A stretch of DNA of 64,000 bases from Costus lasius (GCA_027563935.2 CM050453.2:68928018-68992017), one strand, 5' to 3'; numbered from the stretch's first letter, positions 43,166 through 56,064 are shown. Numbers and translations: made by a program. The notes: generated by a model not told the origin, from the sequence alone.

Positions 43166-46100
43166 CGATCCGTCGTGGAAGGTACTTTACATGTTTTTGA
43201 TCAGTTAGCTCGTATTTTGTTTGATCCGGGGTCCAATTTGTCCTTTGTGTCTGCTAATTTTGCTTCTAGACTACCTGTCTCACCTAGAGTACTAGATTAC
43301 ACGGTTTCAGTATGTACACCCCTGGGGGATAGTTTATCCACTGACATAGTCTACCCTGACTGTGTTATTCACGTAGAGCAGTACCAGTTTATAGTTGATT
43401 TGATACTGCTAGGCATGCAGGATTATGATTTGATCCTAGGCATGGATTGGCTATCTTCTCACCACGCTACAGTGGATTGCTTTGAGAAGATTGTTACTCT
43501 GCATCTGCATGATGGGAGCCATCTGCTGGTAAGGGGCCTGGTGTCTGATCAAGGGCCACATTTGATATCATTTGTGCGTGCCAGCAGGTTGTTAGCCAGT
43601 GGGTGCAAAGAATACCTTGCACATGTTAAGGTGCAAGAAGACTCAGATCTAGACTTAGCTCAGATGGAGGTAGTCTGTGAGTTTCCTGATGTATTCTCGG
43701 ATGAGTTTTCAGGTTTGCCTCCCCACAGGGATGTGGAGTTTGGTATTGAGCTGGTGCCTGGTACAGCTCCAATATCAAAGGCTCCTTATCGTATGGCCAC
43801 CTCAGAGTTAGCTGAGTTGAAGAAGCAGTTAGAGGAACTGCTTGAAAAGGGTTATATCAGACCGAGTGCTTCACCCTGGGGAGCGCCAGTCTTGTTTGTA
43901 AAGAAGAAGGACGGAACGCTGAGGATGTGCATAGATTACCGCCAGTTGAATCAGGTGACGGTAAAGAATAAGTATCCTCTTCCGAGGATAGATGATCTGT
44001 TCGATCAGTTGCAGGGTGCCACGGTGTTCTCCAAGATCGATCTGAGGTCAGGATACCATCAGCTCAGGGTCAGGGATGAGGATATCCTGAAGACTGCTTT
44101 CAGGACCCGGTATGGACACTACGAGTTTGTAGTTATGCCTTTTGGACTGACCAATGCACCTGCTGTGTTTATGGATCTAATGAACAGGGTGTTTCACGAG
44201 CTGTTAGACACTTGTGTGGTGGTGTTTATAGATGATATACTGGTTTACTCCCGTACCTGTCAGGATCACGCTAGGGACTTGCGCAGGGTACTAGCAATTC
44301 TGAGGAAGCACCAGTTGTATGCTAAGGCCAGCAAGTGCGAGTTTTGGTTGGATCAGATCAGCTTTTTGGGGCATGTGATATCTGGTCAGGGCGTGTCTGT
44401 GGATCCAGTGAAGGTACAGGCTATCCTGAACTGGGGAAGACCAACTAGTGCCACAGAGATCCGGAGCTTTCTGGGATTAGCAGGATATTACAGGAGGTTT
44501 GTAGAGGGGTTCTCCAAGTTGGCGGGTCCCTTAACCAAGCTGACCAGGAAAGAGGCTAAGTTTGTTTGGGACGAGAAGTGTGAGGAAAGCTTCCAGGAGT
44601 TAAAAAGGAGATTGACCAGTACACCCATCCTTATCATTCCTACTGATGGGGAGAGGTTTACTGTTTATACTGATGCCTCAGGCAAAGGACTGGGCTGCGT
44701 CCTGATGCAGAAAGGGGCCGTAGTAGCTTATGCTTCGCGGCAACTGAAGGAGTATGAGTTAAACTATCCCACACACGATTTGGAGTTGGCGGCAGTGGTT
44801 TTTGCACTGAAGATATGGCGCCACTATCTTTTGGGACAGGAGTTTGATTTATTTACTGATCATCAGAGTCTCAAGTACATTTTCACTCAGAAGGAGTTAA
44901 ATATGAGGCAGAGAAGGTGGATGGAGCTGATAAAGAATTATAACTTCTCTATTCAGTATCAGGCCGGGAAAGCCAATGTGGTAGCTGATGCATTGAGTAG
45001 ACACCCAGTTACGTCTGTAGTAGCACTGAGGGTCAGTGAGTGGCAGTTACTGCAGGAGTTCCGAGAGCTCAGGGTTGAGGTGTCTCCCAGAGTTCAGTCT
45101 GGATATGTGGCTTTTCTCCGGGTTCAGTCTGCTTTACTACAGAGGATCAGGGATCAGCAGCTGGTAGACCCGAGTCTAGTTCAGATCAGAGAGAGGTTGG
45201 CTGCAGGGCCAGTGGAGGATTTCTGCTTATCTGGTGATAGTATTCTGCAGTTCCGTGGAAGGGTGTGTGTCCCTGAGGAACCTAGTCTGAGGAGAGAGAT
45301 CTTGGAGGAGAGTCATAACTCCAAGTATTCCTTGCATCCCGGAGTCACAAAAATGTATCAAGATTTGAAAAAGGATTTCTGGTGGCCGGGCATGAAGAAG
45401 GAGGTCGCGGTGTTCGTATCTCGGTGTTTGACCTGTCAGACTGTGAAGGCCGAACACCAGAGGCCTGGGGGATTATTGCAGCAGCTCCCTATCCCGCAGT
45501 GGAAGTGGGAGTGCATTAGTATGGATTTTGTTTGTGGGTTGCCTCGGACCAAGAGAGGGCATGATGCGGTTTGGGTCATTGTAGACAGGCTCACGAAGGC
45601 TGCACACTTTTTGCCTATTCGGATGACTTATCCACTTGATCGGCTAGCTAAGCTGTACATCGATGAGATAGTCAGATTACACGGAGTGCCTGTAGATATT
45701 GTATTAGACCGCGATTCCAGATTCCTTTCCAGATTCTGGAAGAGCTTGCATGAGGGTCTTGGCACTAAGTTGAGTTTTAGTACCGCCTACCATCCGCAGT
45801 CAGATGGTCAGTCAGAGCGTACTATACAGACTTTGGAGGATTTGCTGAGGGCTTATGTGGTGGATTGGAGCTCTGAGTGGGACAGTGATTTATCCCTGAT
45901 AAAGTTCACCTACAATAACAGCTTTCACTCCAGTATTCAGATGGCTCCGTACGAGGCTCTGTATGGCAGGAAGTGCAGGTCACCTCTGAGTTGGGAAGAA
46001 TCGGGGGACCGGATGATTCTAAGATCAGAGGCTGTACAAGAGGCTACAGATAGAGTCAGAGTTATCCAGGAAAAATTGAAGGTTGCTCGGGATAGGCAGA

Positions 46101-46579
46101 AGAGTTATGCAGATGATCGTCGTCATCCCTTAGAGTTTATGGTGGGGGATCATGTGTTTCTGAAGGTTTCACCAACCAAGGGTGTCATGCGGTTTGGCCA
46201 GAAGGGAAAGCTGAGCCCGAGGTTTGTTGGACCTTACGATATTGTAGAGAGGGTTGGTCCTGTAGCTTACAGACTAGCTCTGCCACCATCTCTGGAGCAT
46301 CTTCATAATGTATTTCATGTGTCAGTTCTGAGGAAATACTGTGCAGATCCATCACATGTGCTTGATTCTGCTCCCCTGCAGATCCAGAGTGATCTGACCT
46401 TTGTAGAGAGACCACTGAGGATTGTGGATAGGAAAGACAAAGTCCTAAGGAACAAGACAATACCGCTTGTAAAAGTTATCTGGGGAAACCAGTCAGTCGA
46501 AGAAGCTACTTGGGAGACAGAGTCAGATATGAGGAGAGAGTTCCCTCAGCTGTTTGATGATTTGGATGGTGAGCTTTAG
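43118..46579 (+). CDS. Ty3/gypsy chromodomain pol: protease-RT-RNase H-integrase-chromodomain
   Basis: An open frame of 1153 codons. Roughly the first 16 codons derive from the Athila-like LTR; element homology starts near codon 17. Domains: retropepsin Asp36 (LFDPGS, a common variant) to about 130; RT with [14 protein letters not shown] and FIDD (Asp372-373); RNase H Asp519; integrase zinc region from His733 (HHCC), catalytic Asp803, Asp864 and Glu900; GPY-type module ([18 protein letters not shown]); C-terminal chromodomain-like stretch ([19 protein letters not shown]). Domain order and LTR style suggest the Tekay/Del chromoviruses. Gag and zinc knuckle are missing, so this is a 5'-deleted element despite the intact frame. 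The ATG at 43118 is in the LTR part; the native start lay upstream in gag. Confidence 0.92.
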   Translation: MILRRFQAISDTKKNSRSVVEGTLHVFDQLARILFDPGSNLSFVSANFASRLPVSPRVLDYTVSVCTPLGDSLSTDIVYPDCVIHVEQYQFIVDLILLGMQDYDLILGMDWLSSHHATVDCFEKIVTLHLHDGSHLLVRGLVSDQGPHLISFVRASRLLASGCKEYLAHVKVQEDSDLDLAQMEVVCEFPDVFSDEFSGLPPHRDVEFGIELVPGTAPISKAPYRMATSELAELKKQLEELLEKGYIRPSASPWGAPVLFVKKKDGTLRMCIDYRQLNQVTVKNKYPLPRIDDLFDQLQGATVFSKIDLRSGYHQLRVRDEDILKTAFRTRYGHYEFVVMPFGLTNAPAVFMDLMNRVFHELLDTCVVVFIDDILVYSRTCQDHARDLRRVLAILRKHQLYAKASKCEFWLDQISFLGHVISGQGVSVDPVKVQAILNWGRPTSATEIRSFLGLAGYYRRFVEGFSKLAGPLTKLTRKEAKFVWDEKCEESFQELKRRLTSTPILIIPTDGERFTVYTDASGKGLGCVLMQKGAVVAYASRQLKEYELNYPTHDLELAAVVFALKIWRHYLLGQEFDLFTDHQSLKYIFTQKELNMRQRRWMELIKNYNFSIQYQAGKANVVADALSRHPVTSVVALRVSEWQLLQEFRELRVEVSPRVQSGYVAFLRVQSALLQRIRDQQLVDPSLVQIRERLAAGPVEDFCLSGDSILQFRGRVCVPEEPSLRREILEESHNSKYSLHPGVTKMYQDLKKDFWWPGMKKEVAVFVSRCLTCQTVKAEHQRPGGLLQQLPIPQWKWECISMDFVCGLPRTKRGHDAVWVIVDRLTKAAHFLPIRMTYPLDRLAKLYIDEIVRLHGVPVDIVLDRDSRFLSRFWKSLHEGLGTKLSFSTAYHPQSDGQSERTIQTLEDLLRAYVVDWSSEWDSDLSLIKFTYNNSFHSSIQMAPYEALYGRKCRSPLSWEESGDRMILRSEAVQEATDRVRVIQEKLKVARDRQKSYADDRRHPLEFMVGDHVFLKVSPTKGVMRFGQKGKLSPRFVGPYDIVERVGPVAYRLALPPSLEHLHNVFHVSVLRKYCADPSHVLDSAPLQIQSDLTFVERPLRIVDRKDKVLRNKTIPLVKVIWGNQSVEEATWETESDMRREFPQLFDDLDGEL

Positions 46580-46608
46580 AGGGCTAAAGCTTTTTAAGGG
46601 GGAAGGAA

Positions 46609-49231
46609 TGTAAGATCCGGAAATTTATTAGCAGGTAAGAAAATGAAATTTTGTTTATCTGGCATTTATTTGTGGAAGTTTTTATGAGAAAATGTGTTGA
46701 TTTATGTATTTTCCTGCAATGTAAAAATATGTGTCGCGGAGAGGATTCGAACCTGCGACTTAAGGTGTAGAGTGTGTGCTGCACGCCACTAGGCTAGTGG
46801 TGTCTTTCTGTTAGAAAAGGGGAAGAGCCCTTGATAAGGGTGAAGTGGAGAATAACTTATACTAAAGGGTTATTGGATCTTCCACTTATGTTTAAGTTAT
46901 AGGGTTATTGGATCTTGGGAGGATTGTGGGTAGAATACTAAAATTTGAGGGATCCATTTTCCCTCTCACGATTTCCCTCTTGCTCACGATCTTTTCTCCC
47001 TTGGAGGTGGCGGCTTGCCCCCTTCTCTCTTCTTCCTCCTCTTCTTGTGGCCGGCGGCGTTTGGTGGTGGAGGTGGTTTCCGGCGAGTCTTGTGTGCTTC
47101 CGGCGGCGTGAGCAAAGTGAGGGGAGGCGTGAGGGTGTGTGGCTTGGGAAGAACCGAATTGAAGGTGAGTGGATCTTCTCCTTCACCTAGTTCACGAATA
47201 TTGGATGCATTGCTTGTTTTAGAGAAGATTAATGCATAGGAGTATGGCATGATCTCTTGATTCCAATTGTACATGTTCTCCTTGTTTGTCCCAAATTTTC
47301 GAAACCCTAGCTTGCATGAAGATTAGGGCTTTTCATCTCTAAGGCTTCTAATCATCAATTAGACCTTGAATAAACATGTATGTGGCATAGATTTTTCAAT
47401 GGCATGAAGATTAGGGCTAGATTGAGAATTTCGCCCCTCTTCATGAAATTACGCCCAAATGTGTGGGTAAAAATTAGGGCAAACCAGATTTCTATGAAAT
47501 TAGGTATAAGAGGACTCTACTGTATTTTTTGGGGAATTTTTGGAAATAATAATTTCTGTTGACTGAAGTTGACCTAGGGGTAATTCGGTAAATTTTCTAG
47601 TTAAATTGGGGGAAAACTTGAAATTACGAATCTAAGGATCATGAGGGATGTAATGACTATTTTTACGAAATTTTTGGAAAAGTTTTCATGCATGACTTAA
47701 ACTTTGAACTAGGGGCATTTCTGTCTTTTGTTATAAAAACTAGGAGAAAACTATGATTTTGTGATTTCCTGTATTTATGTTATCTGTGGATGAAATTTGG
47801 TGAATTTTCGGTATTAATATGTATTTTTAGTTGAATGGTGTATGTAGGAATTATTGATGTAAAATATTGATTGATAACCTTGGATGATAACTTAGAAAAG
47901 GTTAAACCATGTTGCATGAAATTTAAGGACCTTTCCTGAACTTGATTGATGTGATGTTCGAGACAAGGTTTGTGTTGTATGCACTCGATAAGGGTCCTAG
48001 ACTTGGGTGGACTGAACCTAAGGGTTAACTAGAGCACTCAGTGAACAGTCATTCTGATTTGGGGTTGGAGAATCCACCCACCTTATTCTGCTTGTTTCCG
48101 GTAATGGAGGGACTGTTCTAGAGTCTAGTGACCAGATTAGAGGTTCAGGGTTCCGATTTGTATTAAGGGTATTTTGTTCAAGTGATAAACCTTTTGAGAG
48201 TTGGGTGTTTGAAGCAAAGTGCCACGTCTTGGTCAGACGGGGGCCACCTCTTGAATTCATTCACCTTCCGTTCCCGGTTGTGGGGGTGTTGTGTTCCCGG
48301 TAAAGGGGGTGTGGTTGAGTGTCATAGAGCAAAGTGCCACGTCGTGACCTGGCGGGGGCCACCTCTTGAATCTACGCCTCACCATTGTTTGTTGCAAGTT
48401 ACTCTCAGTGCCTTGACGAGGGCCGGGTTGGACCCTTGGGGTAAATTCTGAAATCACTGGACAATAGTTGTGTGACTCTAGTCTGTTAGCCGGATAGGCT
48501 GTTTTGTGTCTGGTTGCCCAAGGTTGTGGGTGTATTGTTCTCTGATCATGATTGTAAGTTATGGTTATCGGTTTTCTTATGTATCATACTTTGACATATT
48601 CTGTTAAAAGCTTTGAAAAGATATCTGCATCTATTTTTGATTGTATATTAGTGGATGGTCGAACGAGACTATCTACTCACTGAGCCGTGTAGCTCATTCC
48701 ACGATATTTCCAGATACAGGACAGGAGCCTACAGCGTGAGCGAATAATTAATTTTCTGACTTGATATTTTGGGGCCTGCGAGCCTGTGCTATTTTGAGGG
48801 CCGGATGTGGCCGAGCTTTTTATGATTTTATTCATTGACATGTTAGCCGGATGAGGCTGTTAGTTTTCGACTACCGTAATATTGTTGCCGGGTTGGCATT
48901 TGGTTTTGATACGACTGTTAAACCGAGGGCTTAAGCCTGTTTTCGGTGAATTCTGTTTTGTTAAGTGTTATTTGATTACTGTGGTTTCTTAGTTCGATGT
49001 TGTGATAAGGATTAAGAATTATGATTTTTAAATGGTATGTTTCAGTTTTGTATTTATGGAGCATGTACAGGAATTTCCTTGGTTTTTCTGGGGACATGCT
49101 GCCGAAATTTTCCGAATCGTTTTCCGTAAGCTATCATTCCCTAGTATCTGTCTTGTTGATTCGTGTGTGACGTTCCCTATTCTTCCGCGGTTTATGCCTG
49201 TGATTGGGGTTTATTCTGAGGGGACGTTACA
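46609..49231 (+). repeat. 3' LTR of the chromodomain element (2.6 kb)
   Basis: It starts TGTAAGATCCGG and ends GGGGACGTTACA. Features: an antisense tRNA-like segment at 46730-46801; GC-rich stretch 46980-47190; AT-rich 47380-47900; two ~45-bp copies of a block with AAAGTGCCACGTC and GGGGGCCACCTCTTGAAT at about 48215-48255 and 48331-48372. Overlapping ORFs at 46900-47270 are not credible genes. Confidence 0.88.
46730..46801 (-). other. tRNA-like / pol III box segment in the LTR
   Basis: The minus strand reads TAGCCTAGTGG (46786-46796, A-box-like) and, about 32 bases further, GGTTCGAATCC (46743-46753, perfect B-box). CCACTA / TAGTGG can form a D-arm-like stem. It does not fold into a full tRNA by eye, with no acceptor stem. 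It may be a SINE remnant or a tRNA-derived motif. Confidence 0.5.
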
Positions 49232-49953
49232 ACTATAAGACTAAGATTGTTCCTATTTTCTCTCAGGGACCATGCGAGAGTTTGGCTATATTCGCTACCA
49301 GCAGGATCTATTACTACCTGGGATGAGCTTTCCAGAGCCTTTCTGAACAAATATTTCTAACCTAGTAAAACTGTTCAACTACGCAACAGGATCACTTGCT
49401 TTGCACAACAAGAGGGAGAATCACTGTATGACGCCTGGGATCGCTTCAAGGAGCTCCAGCGTATGTGCCCACACCATGGACTCCAAGCATGGGTTCCGAT
49501 CCACATCTTTTATAATGGATTGGATTATAATACCAAGCTGATGGTGGACGCTGCGGCTGGAGGAACGATCATGAGCAAAGGCGTGGAAGAGGCGACTAGT
49601 CTACTTGAGGATATGGCCATGAACCATAACCACTGGTCAAGTGAGCGAGGTACTACTTCCACGGGATTTGGTAAGTACCATAACGATTCCTTGACATCTC
49701 TAGAGGCAAAAGGTAGATTCATTAGCATAGAAGTTAGATTCGTTTTCCTTTCCCTCAGTTGCCGTTAATGCAATTTCTTGTGAAGTGTGTGGTGTAATAG
49801 GGCATAATTCATCTGACTGTCAATTTATAACTTCAACACAAGAATACTCTAATCATGAGCAAGTTAATGCCTTGGGGAATTTCAATCAGAGACCAGTGAA
49901 TGACCCATATTCTGGAACCTACAATCTAAGATGGAGGAACCACCCCAACTTGT
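49232..49953 (+). pseudogene. Element C gag, first part (5' end missing)
   Basis: It encodes LRLFLFSLRDHARVW, a capsid block (LRNRITCFAQQEGESLYDAWDRF), DAAAGGTIMSKGVEEA, NHNHWSSER and a CCHC knuckle (CEVCGVIGHNSSDC at about 49780). It parallels element A 16210-15500. Damage: TAA near 49359 (KYF-stop-PSK) and a frame change between about 49720 and 49780. The start is lost under the chromodomain element, and the copia solo LTR at 49954 cuts the 3' end after WRNHPN. Confidence 0.85.
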
Positions 49954-51619
49954 TGTTGGGGTATGCCCTTAAGGCTAATGTTTGAGGCCTTGGGATTATA
50001 TCAGTATCATGTATAAACTCTATGTTTATAAAGGCAATGGTTGTTATTCAGGTTGTTATATTATCTGCTGCAATACATATACTTCTGAATAATGTCTCAA
50101 TGCTGTTCAGCTTGGCTGACATGCACTTTTGTCCTTAGTCGAGATATCTTGGTGAACATGAGACAGCCTTGATATGATTGAGACTAATATGTGTTCTAAT
50201 CTTATAGGATGCTTCGAGCATTGAATAAGATGTAGACTCATGGGTACATTGGATGTACTGGACAGACCCTACTAGGATATTCAATTGCTTGTCACAATGT
50301 GAATAATCCTTGTATGCAAACAAGTGGCATACTTCCTCTGACTTGAGATCACTTGTGTTTCTAAATGATGATTGGCATTGTTTTGAGGTAGTTCAATATC
50401 ATTTGAAACATAATGGTTATAGACTATCTTGGATGATGAGCATGAATCATGTTAGGGTGCTAGTGATAGATAAAGGATTGCCGTCTCCTAGTTTGGAGTG
50501 TGATGTTCTATAGGGGCCCCCTGGATGAGATGATTGAGAAAGTGTATGGCCATACCCAGGTGACTATGTTCATCTGATCTAATCATTCTCATCATATTGG
50601 AGCTACAGGCTTGACACGCTTGTCCAATAAGAACATCCAGTGGCAAAGGAAACATGTATGCCTAGTGAAGTGGATTCACACTTGTGCTGTGGTTTGGGTG
50701 TAGTCTTGGAAGACTCTTTCCTTTATATCGGGAGACAGTGATGTGTTGCTAGATACCCCTCACTGATCGTGATAACGTGAGTTGTCGTTACCGACATTTA
50801 AAGGAAACCCTTAGGGTCGCACAATTTGATGATATGGCTTACTTAAGTCAGATCGTGTGGACTGAATTGTTTGGGTTCAGTTTAAAGGGATTTAAACTCT
50901 GATTGTAAGCGAGATCTGGTCTGATCATGTTTGATTGATTAGGGCTTGAGATCGGTAAGCTTTGATCGAGAGAATGGATGCTAGATCAGTGAGATCAGGA
51001 GCATCAAGAGATGAACGGTTAGATCTGGAGCCTTAGGGTTTATTGTGATCTAGACCAAATTGCTTGGGTTAATTGGTCTTTGAACCAGACCATATTGAAC
51101 CGGCTCATCAAGTGAACGCATGGTTCAAGAGGAGAGGAATTTGCGATTGGGAAAACCCATGGTCGCATCACAAGTTGAGATTTTTCTATTTTTAGAAAAA
51201 CATGTCTCAAAACGTGGGCACGCCTCACGTTCTCTTTTCACGCCTCTTGTCGCCTCTTTGGCTTGGTCTCTACACACATTCTCGAGAGGAGAAGTTGAGA
51301 CGACAAGGGAGAGTTTTCGCCAAGCAAAGTTGTCTTCTCTTCCCTTCCATACGACAAGGACCTTTGGAGAACCTTGCTAGCACAAGGATCAAAAAGGAGT
51401 AGGCGACATCACCTTGTGTGCGCACCATTTGGAGGAGAAGCATTCGACTCTCTTCTTCCTAGACGCCATCCAAGAAATGGCATTGGTAAGAATCGATCCT
51501 CATGTATATGAAAATTTAAAGTTGATCATACTGCATGCATCGATCTAGAAACCTATTCCGCTGCGTTAAATCCTCTACATGCGCCTATTAGGGTTTCGCC
51601 CCATGATAGGGGACTTTCA
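49954..51619 (+). mobile_element. Copia family-1 solo LTR
   Basis: It starts TGTTGGGG, ends GGGGACTTTCA and is flanked by CTTGT (49949-49953 and 51620-51624). The hairpin at 50771-50786 is GATAAC-GTGA-GTTGTC, with one wobble pair. There is no internal sequence, so it is the product of LTR-LTR recombination. Confidence 0.94.
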
Positions 51620-52751
51620 CTTGTGCTACAAGAACAATCAAGGGCTAGCTCCTCCTCAGTATCCTTAGCAGAATAATAGGCCACCACCGAGCTTTCAATC
51701 AAGACAGTATAGACAGCCCCAGTAGTCAAACTTGGAGACCATGCTAGAAGGAATTGTTATGCAACAGAAGAAATTCAATGATGACCTCATTGATGCTATC
51801 GAGCAGCTGACATCTTGAGTGGATGCCTTGGCTACCCACAACAAGATGTTGGAGAACCAGATAGCTCAGCAAGCAAGTTCTACTAGTAGACCCATAGGGA
51901 AACTTCCGGGACAACCTGAGATGAATCCCAGGGAGCATTGTAATGCAATCACTATTGTGAGTGGCAAAAACAATGACGCACCTGGAGAGCTTATCGAGGG
52001 TTGTATGGACAAACCTGAGGACATTACTCTTGAGTTAGAAAACTGTGAGAAGAAAGGGGAGGAGTTGAAATATGTCGGCTCACCTGCATATGTTCCTCCA
52101 ATCCCTTTTCTCCAGAGGCTATTTGGAGCAGATCAACGAAAATCTGATATCAGAAAGTCTGAGGTGATAGGCGACCAGGTAAGTATCGACATAGAAATAA
52201 CAAAGGTAAGAGATCCTGGAGACATTTCAATTCCCTGCCAAGTTGGTAAGTTTTTTGTTGAAAATGCTTTATGTGACTTAGGATCGAGTGTTAGTTTGAT
52301 GCCTTCATATATGATTGAGAAAGTAGGTAGTGGAGAATTTAAACCTTCTGAAATTTGTCTTCAATTTGGTAATGGTTCTGTTCAGCAACCTCTAGGAATT
52401 TTAGAGAATGTGTTTATTAAATTTGATAAGTTTTATATCTTAATTGATTTCATGATCGTTAATATGAAAGAAGACACTAAGTTCCCTATTATTTTGGGAA
52501 GACCATTTTTAGCAAGTACGGGAGCTGTAATAAATATGCTGCAGAAGAAGTTAACGTTGAATTTAAATGAAAGGAAATTGATTTATGACTTTTCCTCAAA
52601 AGATAACAAGTCTTATTTTTCAAGTTTTCATCAATCCTTTGAAGTGAAAGGGAGCAATTTAGGTGACAAAAATATTTTCGAAATTGAAGGATGTCCCTTG
52701 GAATATCTGGCAATGTATAAGAGGGACAAGAAGAAGAAAGATCAAACATGA
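51620..52751 (+). pseudogene. Element C gag C-terminus and protease
   Basis: The open frame 51819-52751 begins in the gag coiled linker (NKMLENQIAQQASSTSRPIGKLPGQPE). It holds the retropepsin region: PGDISIPCQVGKFFVENALCDLGSSVSLMP at about 52217-52305, ILENVFIKF, PIILGRPFLAST. It ends KRDKKKKDQT, stop 52749-52751. Upstream, 51625-51818 has stops (for example near 51672, 51727 and 51816). The protease itself looks intact; DLGSS is the lineage's variant of the DSG motif. It parallels element A 15350-14019, and no RT follows. Confidence 0.85.
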
Positions 52752-53700
52752 GAATTATGTCAAATTTTAAAGTTAAACCCATGTAGTGACTTAGAGTGGC
52801 ATGAAGATAAACAACTGCCCATTATCCACTATGCCTCCTATCCACCTGAAGGATGATGAACATAATTTTGGTCAAGCTAGGACCTTAAATAAGCGCTACC
52901 TGGGAGGCAACCCAGAGGCTCTGAATTTTGTTAATTTCAGCAATTTTCCTTTAAGTTTTGAATTTTTGTGATTCATTTTTTAGCTTTAAATTTTTAATCA
53001 ATTTTATCAGCATGTTTTGATGAACTTGTCAATAAGAAAAACACTCTAAATTCATTGTTTCACATGCAGGAATTTTCTCAAAATTTTTAGAAATTTATCC
53101 GGCGAAGAACAATGTCAAAACGCAAGATTTATGGCCGACCCCATGAAAATCGCGCAGCCGTGATTATAAATATAGTTGGGACTGTACGTTGAAGAAGAAT
53201 TATGGCCGCATCCGTGAAGTCTTTACGGACCGTAAGTTCTTACGGTTTAAACTTAATAGGTGACTTAGGGTTTTACAGCCACGCTCATAAATCGCCGATA
53301 TTCGACGATTCCTTCCACGAGCGGCGACGAAAACCTCCCGCCTACCTTTCTCTACTTCCAGCGAGTGGTTTCCGGCGATCATCCACCGGATTTCTGCCAG
53401 ATTTCATGAAGAACCGTCGTTCGTACGCCGACCCGCCAGAATTCATTTTTCGACCGATTCGAGCCCGATTTCTGTGCAGATCCATGAGTATTCATTGCTC
53501 AGACTTGCGATTCAACATCTGCACTAGATTTACATACCCATAGCATCGATTTGGAGCCGTTTGATCGGATTTTTAGGACGATTTCTGCTCGACTTTCATG
53601 GGCGATTTCTACTCGACTTTCACGGGCGATTTCTATAGTTACTGTAGCATTACGAGTTTTTGTTAAAATTTGCATATATTAGATTATTTTGATTAACATT
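52752..53700 (+). other. Spacer between protease and ATHILA ORF in element C
   Basis: It carries the conserved block AAGCGCTACCTGGGAGGCAA (52893-52912) after the protease. TACGG-type motifs survive only as remnants (near 53120-53160 and 53200-53250, for example TTTACGGACCGTAAG). ORFs at 53200-53540 lie in this spacer and have no recognisable family. Confidence 0.6.
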
Positions 53701-55599
53701 ATGGCTACAAGGAGGTCAGTGAGGACCAGGCCCTACGGGGCGGCGAGAAAGGAGAGTGTGCGAGGACCGTACCCTCCTATATATCCTAGATACAGGATGG
53801 TTCATGGAGTGCTTCCGGAGAGATTCGAGCTAGCACAGATGTCAGCCATGGAGTTTCCGATACTATTCGATTTATATCCTCCATCCAATACGCCATGGGT
53901 GTATCCGAGTGTTTCTAATGAGATTGATACTGAGAGGACACCTTCAGTTCCTAGCACTTCCTCAACACCCAGTACATCACAGACAGCAGTGCCAGAGCCA
54001 GTTAGCTCTCCAGAGTTGGAGATTATATCAGAGAGGCCTGCTGATAGGCCAGAGAATCGCGATCAAAGGATCGCCGGACGATACGCTAGGAAGCGTACCA
54101 GTCGAACTACTAGCACTTGGGGGAGGAGAGCCACCCGATCTTTATCGCCAGTTATAGAGACTGCAGAGACATCTATGGCACCCCCAGCGCCAGCACCTAT
54201 AGCTGTAGAGATGGAGCACTCAATGGAAACACAGACTGATGCCACTCCGATGGATGTAGTGGGGTCCACCACACCGGTGCCTACTACTGATTTATCAGAG
54301 TCTGTAGCACCTGCAGATACACAGACTATGGAGGTAGACACTCCACACGATGCTGTCCAGACTCCTGAGATTCCATCACCCTCCTTAGCCCAGGGAGATC
54401 TACCTGTCCTTGAGGCTGCTACACCAATACTGCCAGATCAGGAGGAGGGATCTCCTGAGATATTTACGAACTTACCGGATTCAGTGGATATACCAGAGCT
54501 CCGCTCTCCTCCATCGGTAGTGCATGAGCCTTCTTTTGTTAGTGAGCCAGTACCACCAGCAGTATTTGAGGCACCACATATCACTGCACCAGCATCAGCA
54601 TCACCAGCACCATCACCTGAGATTCACTTACCTTCCCCCGAGTTATCTTCAGGACATTCGCACGCTGCATTTTCTAAGCCATCATCTTCTGAGTAGTCTC
54701 CTGCTATACCAGAGCCTGAGATACCAGAGAGGAGACACGCACGATCACCACCCCCTATACATACTCCTTACCCACGTCAGATTAGACAAAGGAGTAGGGA
54801 GCAGGAGCAGAGATATCATGCTATGTACACTCGGGGAGTACTTAGCACGAGATATTGGGACGACCAGACACTGCAGTCCCTAGGATTGTTTGATGACGTC
54901 CAGTGGATGTTCATGAACATAGGGTGGCATGATTTCTATCACCAGAGCCATCCCACCTATGTTCAGCTCACATTGGAGTTTTTCAACTCTTTCCAGATTA
55001 CACTGAGGAACCATGATGATAGAGATCCTGGGAGTGTCATTCCGATTGGGGAACCGGGAGCATGTACTCACTCTGGACCAGGTCGATCAAATTTTTGGGT
55101 TTCCCTCAGACGTGACTAGACACTGCCCTCGTGAGTATTCTAATGGGACTTTTTGGTGAGAGATATCTAGTGAGGAGGGATTTGACCCGAGGATCACTAG
55201 AGCCACGCGTCTATCCAGCCCAATTTTCAGATACGTCCATCGAGTACTTGCGCATACTATCTTAGGACGGGCAGAGAGTGATGGCATGGTCAGATCCTCA
55301 GATTTATTTTATTTATGGGCTATGTTGAGAGGATTCCGCGTCAGCACCTCATTTCACCTGATGAAGTAGATCCAGAAGGCTGCTAGGGCACGGAGAGGAG
55401 TCTTAGTTTTGGGAGGTATGATTACTACGATTGCCCTTGCTCTCGGTATCGACCCCTCGGGGTTGAACAAGGAAAAAGGTAATCTCAGACTTGACATGGA
55501 TGCTTGTGTTGCCATTAAGATGATTACGAGGCATGGGAGCTCGTATCATCTCATGTTTAGGCACACTGATACCATGATGAGGCTGTTGAACATGAACCG
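53701..55599 (+). pseudogene. ATHILA-type ORF of element C, interrupted
   Basis: The ATG at 53701 (MATRRSVRTRPYGAARK) starts a frame with a long Pro/Ser/Thr/Glu-rich N-terminal region, absent or much shorter in element A. TAG at 54694-54696 interrupts it. The same frame then gives the conserved core (STRYWDDQTLQSLGLFDDVQWMF, LTLEFFNSF at 54840-54995). A frameshift near 55025 moves homology to another frame (SFRLGNREHVLTLDQ), then two more stops (near 55158 and 55368), then YVHRVLAHTI and GGMITTIALALGID to 55599, where the family-2 LTR begins. Function of the family is unknown to me. Confidence 0.82.
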
Positions 55600-56064
55600 T
55601 GTTGGTGTATATGCCCTAAAGACCAATGTATGGACATGGTCAGGCATTGTTTGAATGTACTTTGATAGAACTATTACTCTTTATATAGGCATGGTCATTA
55701 TTATGCAGACTTCTCTACCTGCGTTGATGTATTGAGTTGCATAAATAATGTCCCAGGAGTTTGGATTGGATCCATTCTCATAAGCTATCCCCAGACAAGG
55801 TACCTTAGCAGATATGGGATAGCTTTGGTACATGTGAGACTGGTGTATGGGCTGGTTAGGTGCGGGGCACAGTAACGCAGACATACAGGTGCATTGGATG
55901 CACTGGAGTGATCCACCGTGAGGATTGACTTGTCTAGTCAACAAGTCAATCTCACATGCAAGAGGTTTGCATTGATCCTTAGACTTGAGGTATTCATGTC
56001 TAGACTTGATGAAGGGTATGCTTTAATACAGTCTTACGTCTCTCCGTAATTGGGAGATCAAAAC
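55600..56064 (+). mobile_element. Family-2 LTR, 5' part, cut by copia-5
   Basis: It starts TGTTGGTGTATATGCCC after AACCG (55595-55599), inside element C's ATHILA ORF. It resembles the first ~440 bp of 4080-6011. Copia-5 begins at 56065, with AAAAC (56060-56064) as its candidate target copy. The remainder is beyond the window. Confidence 0.82.

Larger units (their letters stand above)
43166..49231 (+). mobile_element. 5'-truncated chromodomain Ty3/gypsy element in element C gag
   Basis: It comprises pol, a polypurine tract (TTTTTAAGGGGGAAGGAA, 46591-46608) and the 3' LTR. It ends at 49231, after which element C's gag resumes. The right target copy is probably ACTAT (49232-49236). The left end is a deletion joint with element C's LTR, so the partner is lost. 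Confidence 0.87.

Noticed and set aside
46730..46801. Functional tRNA gene
   Set aside because: A- and B-box-like motifs are present, but no acceptor stem or anticodon arm is visible by eye.
46900..47274. ORFs in the GC-rich part of the chromodomain LTR as genes
   Set aside because: Overlapping open frames on both strands in compositionally biased LTR sequence, with no domains.
53200..53543. 113-codon ORF upstream of the element C ATHILA ORF
   Set aside because: It lies in the untranslated spacer, has no family resemblance, and element A lacks a counterpart.
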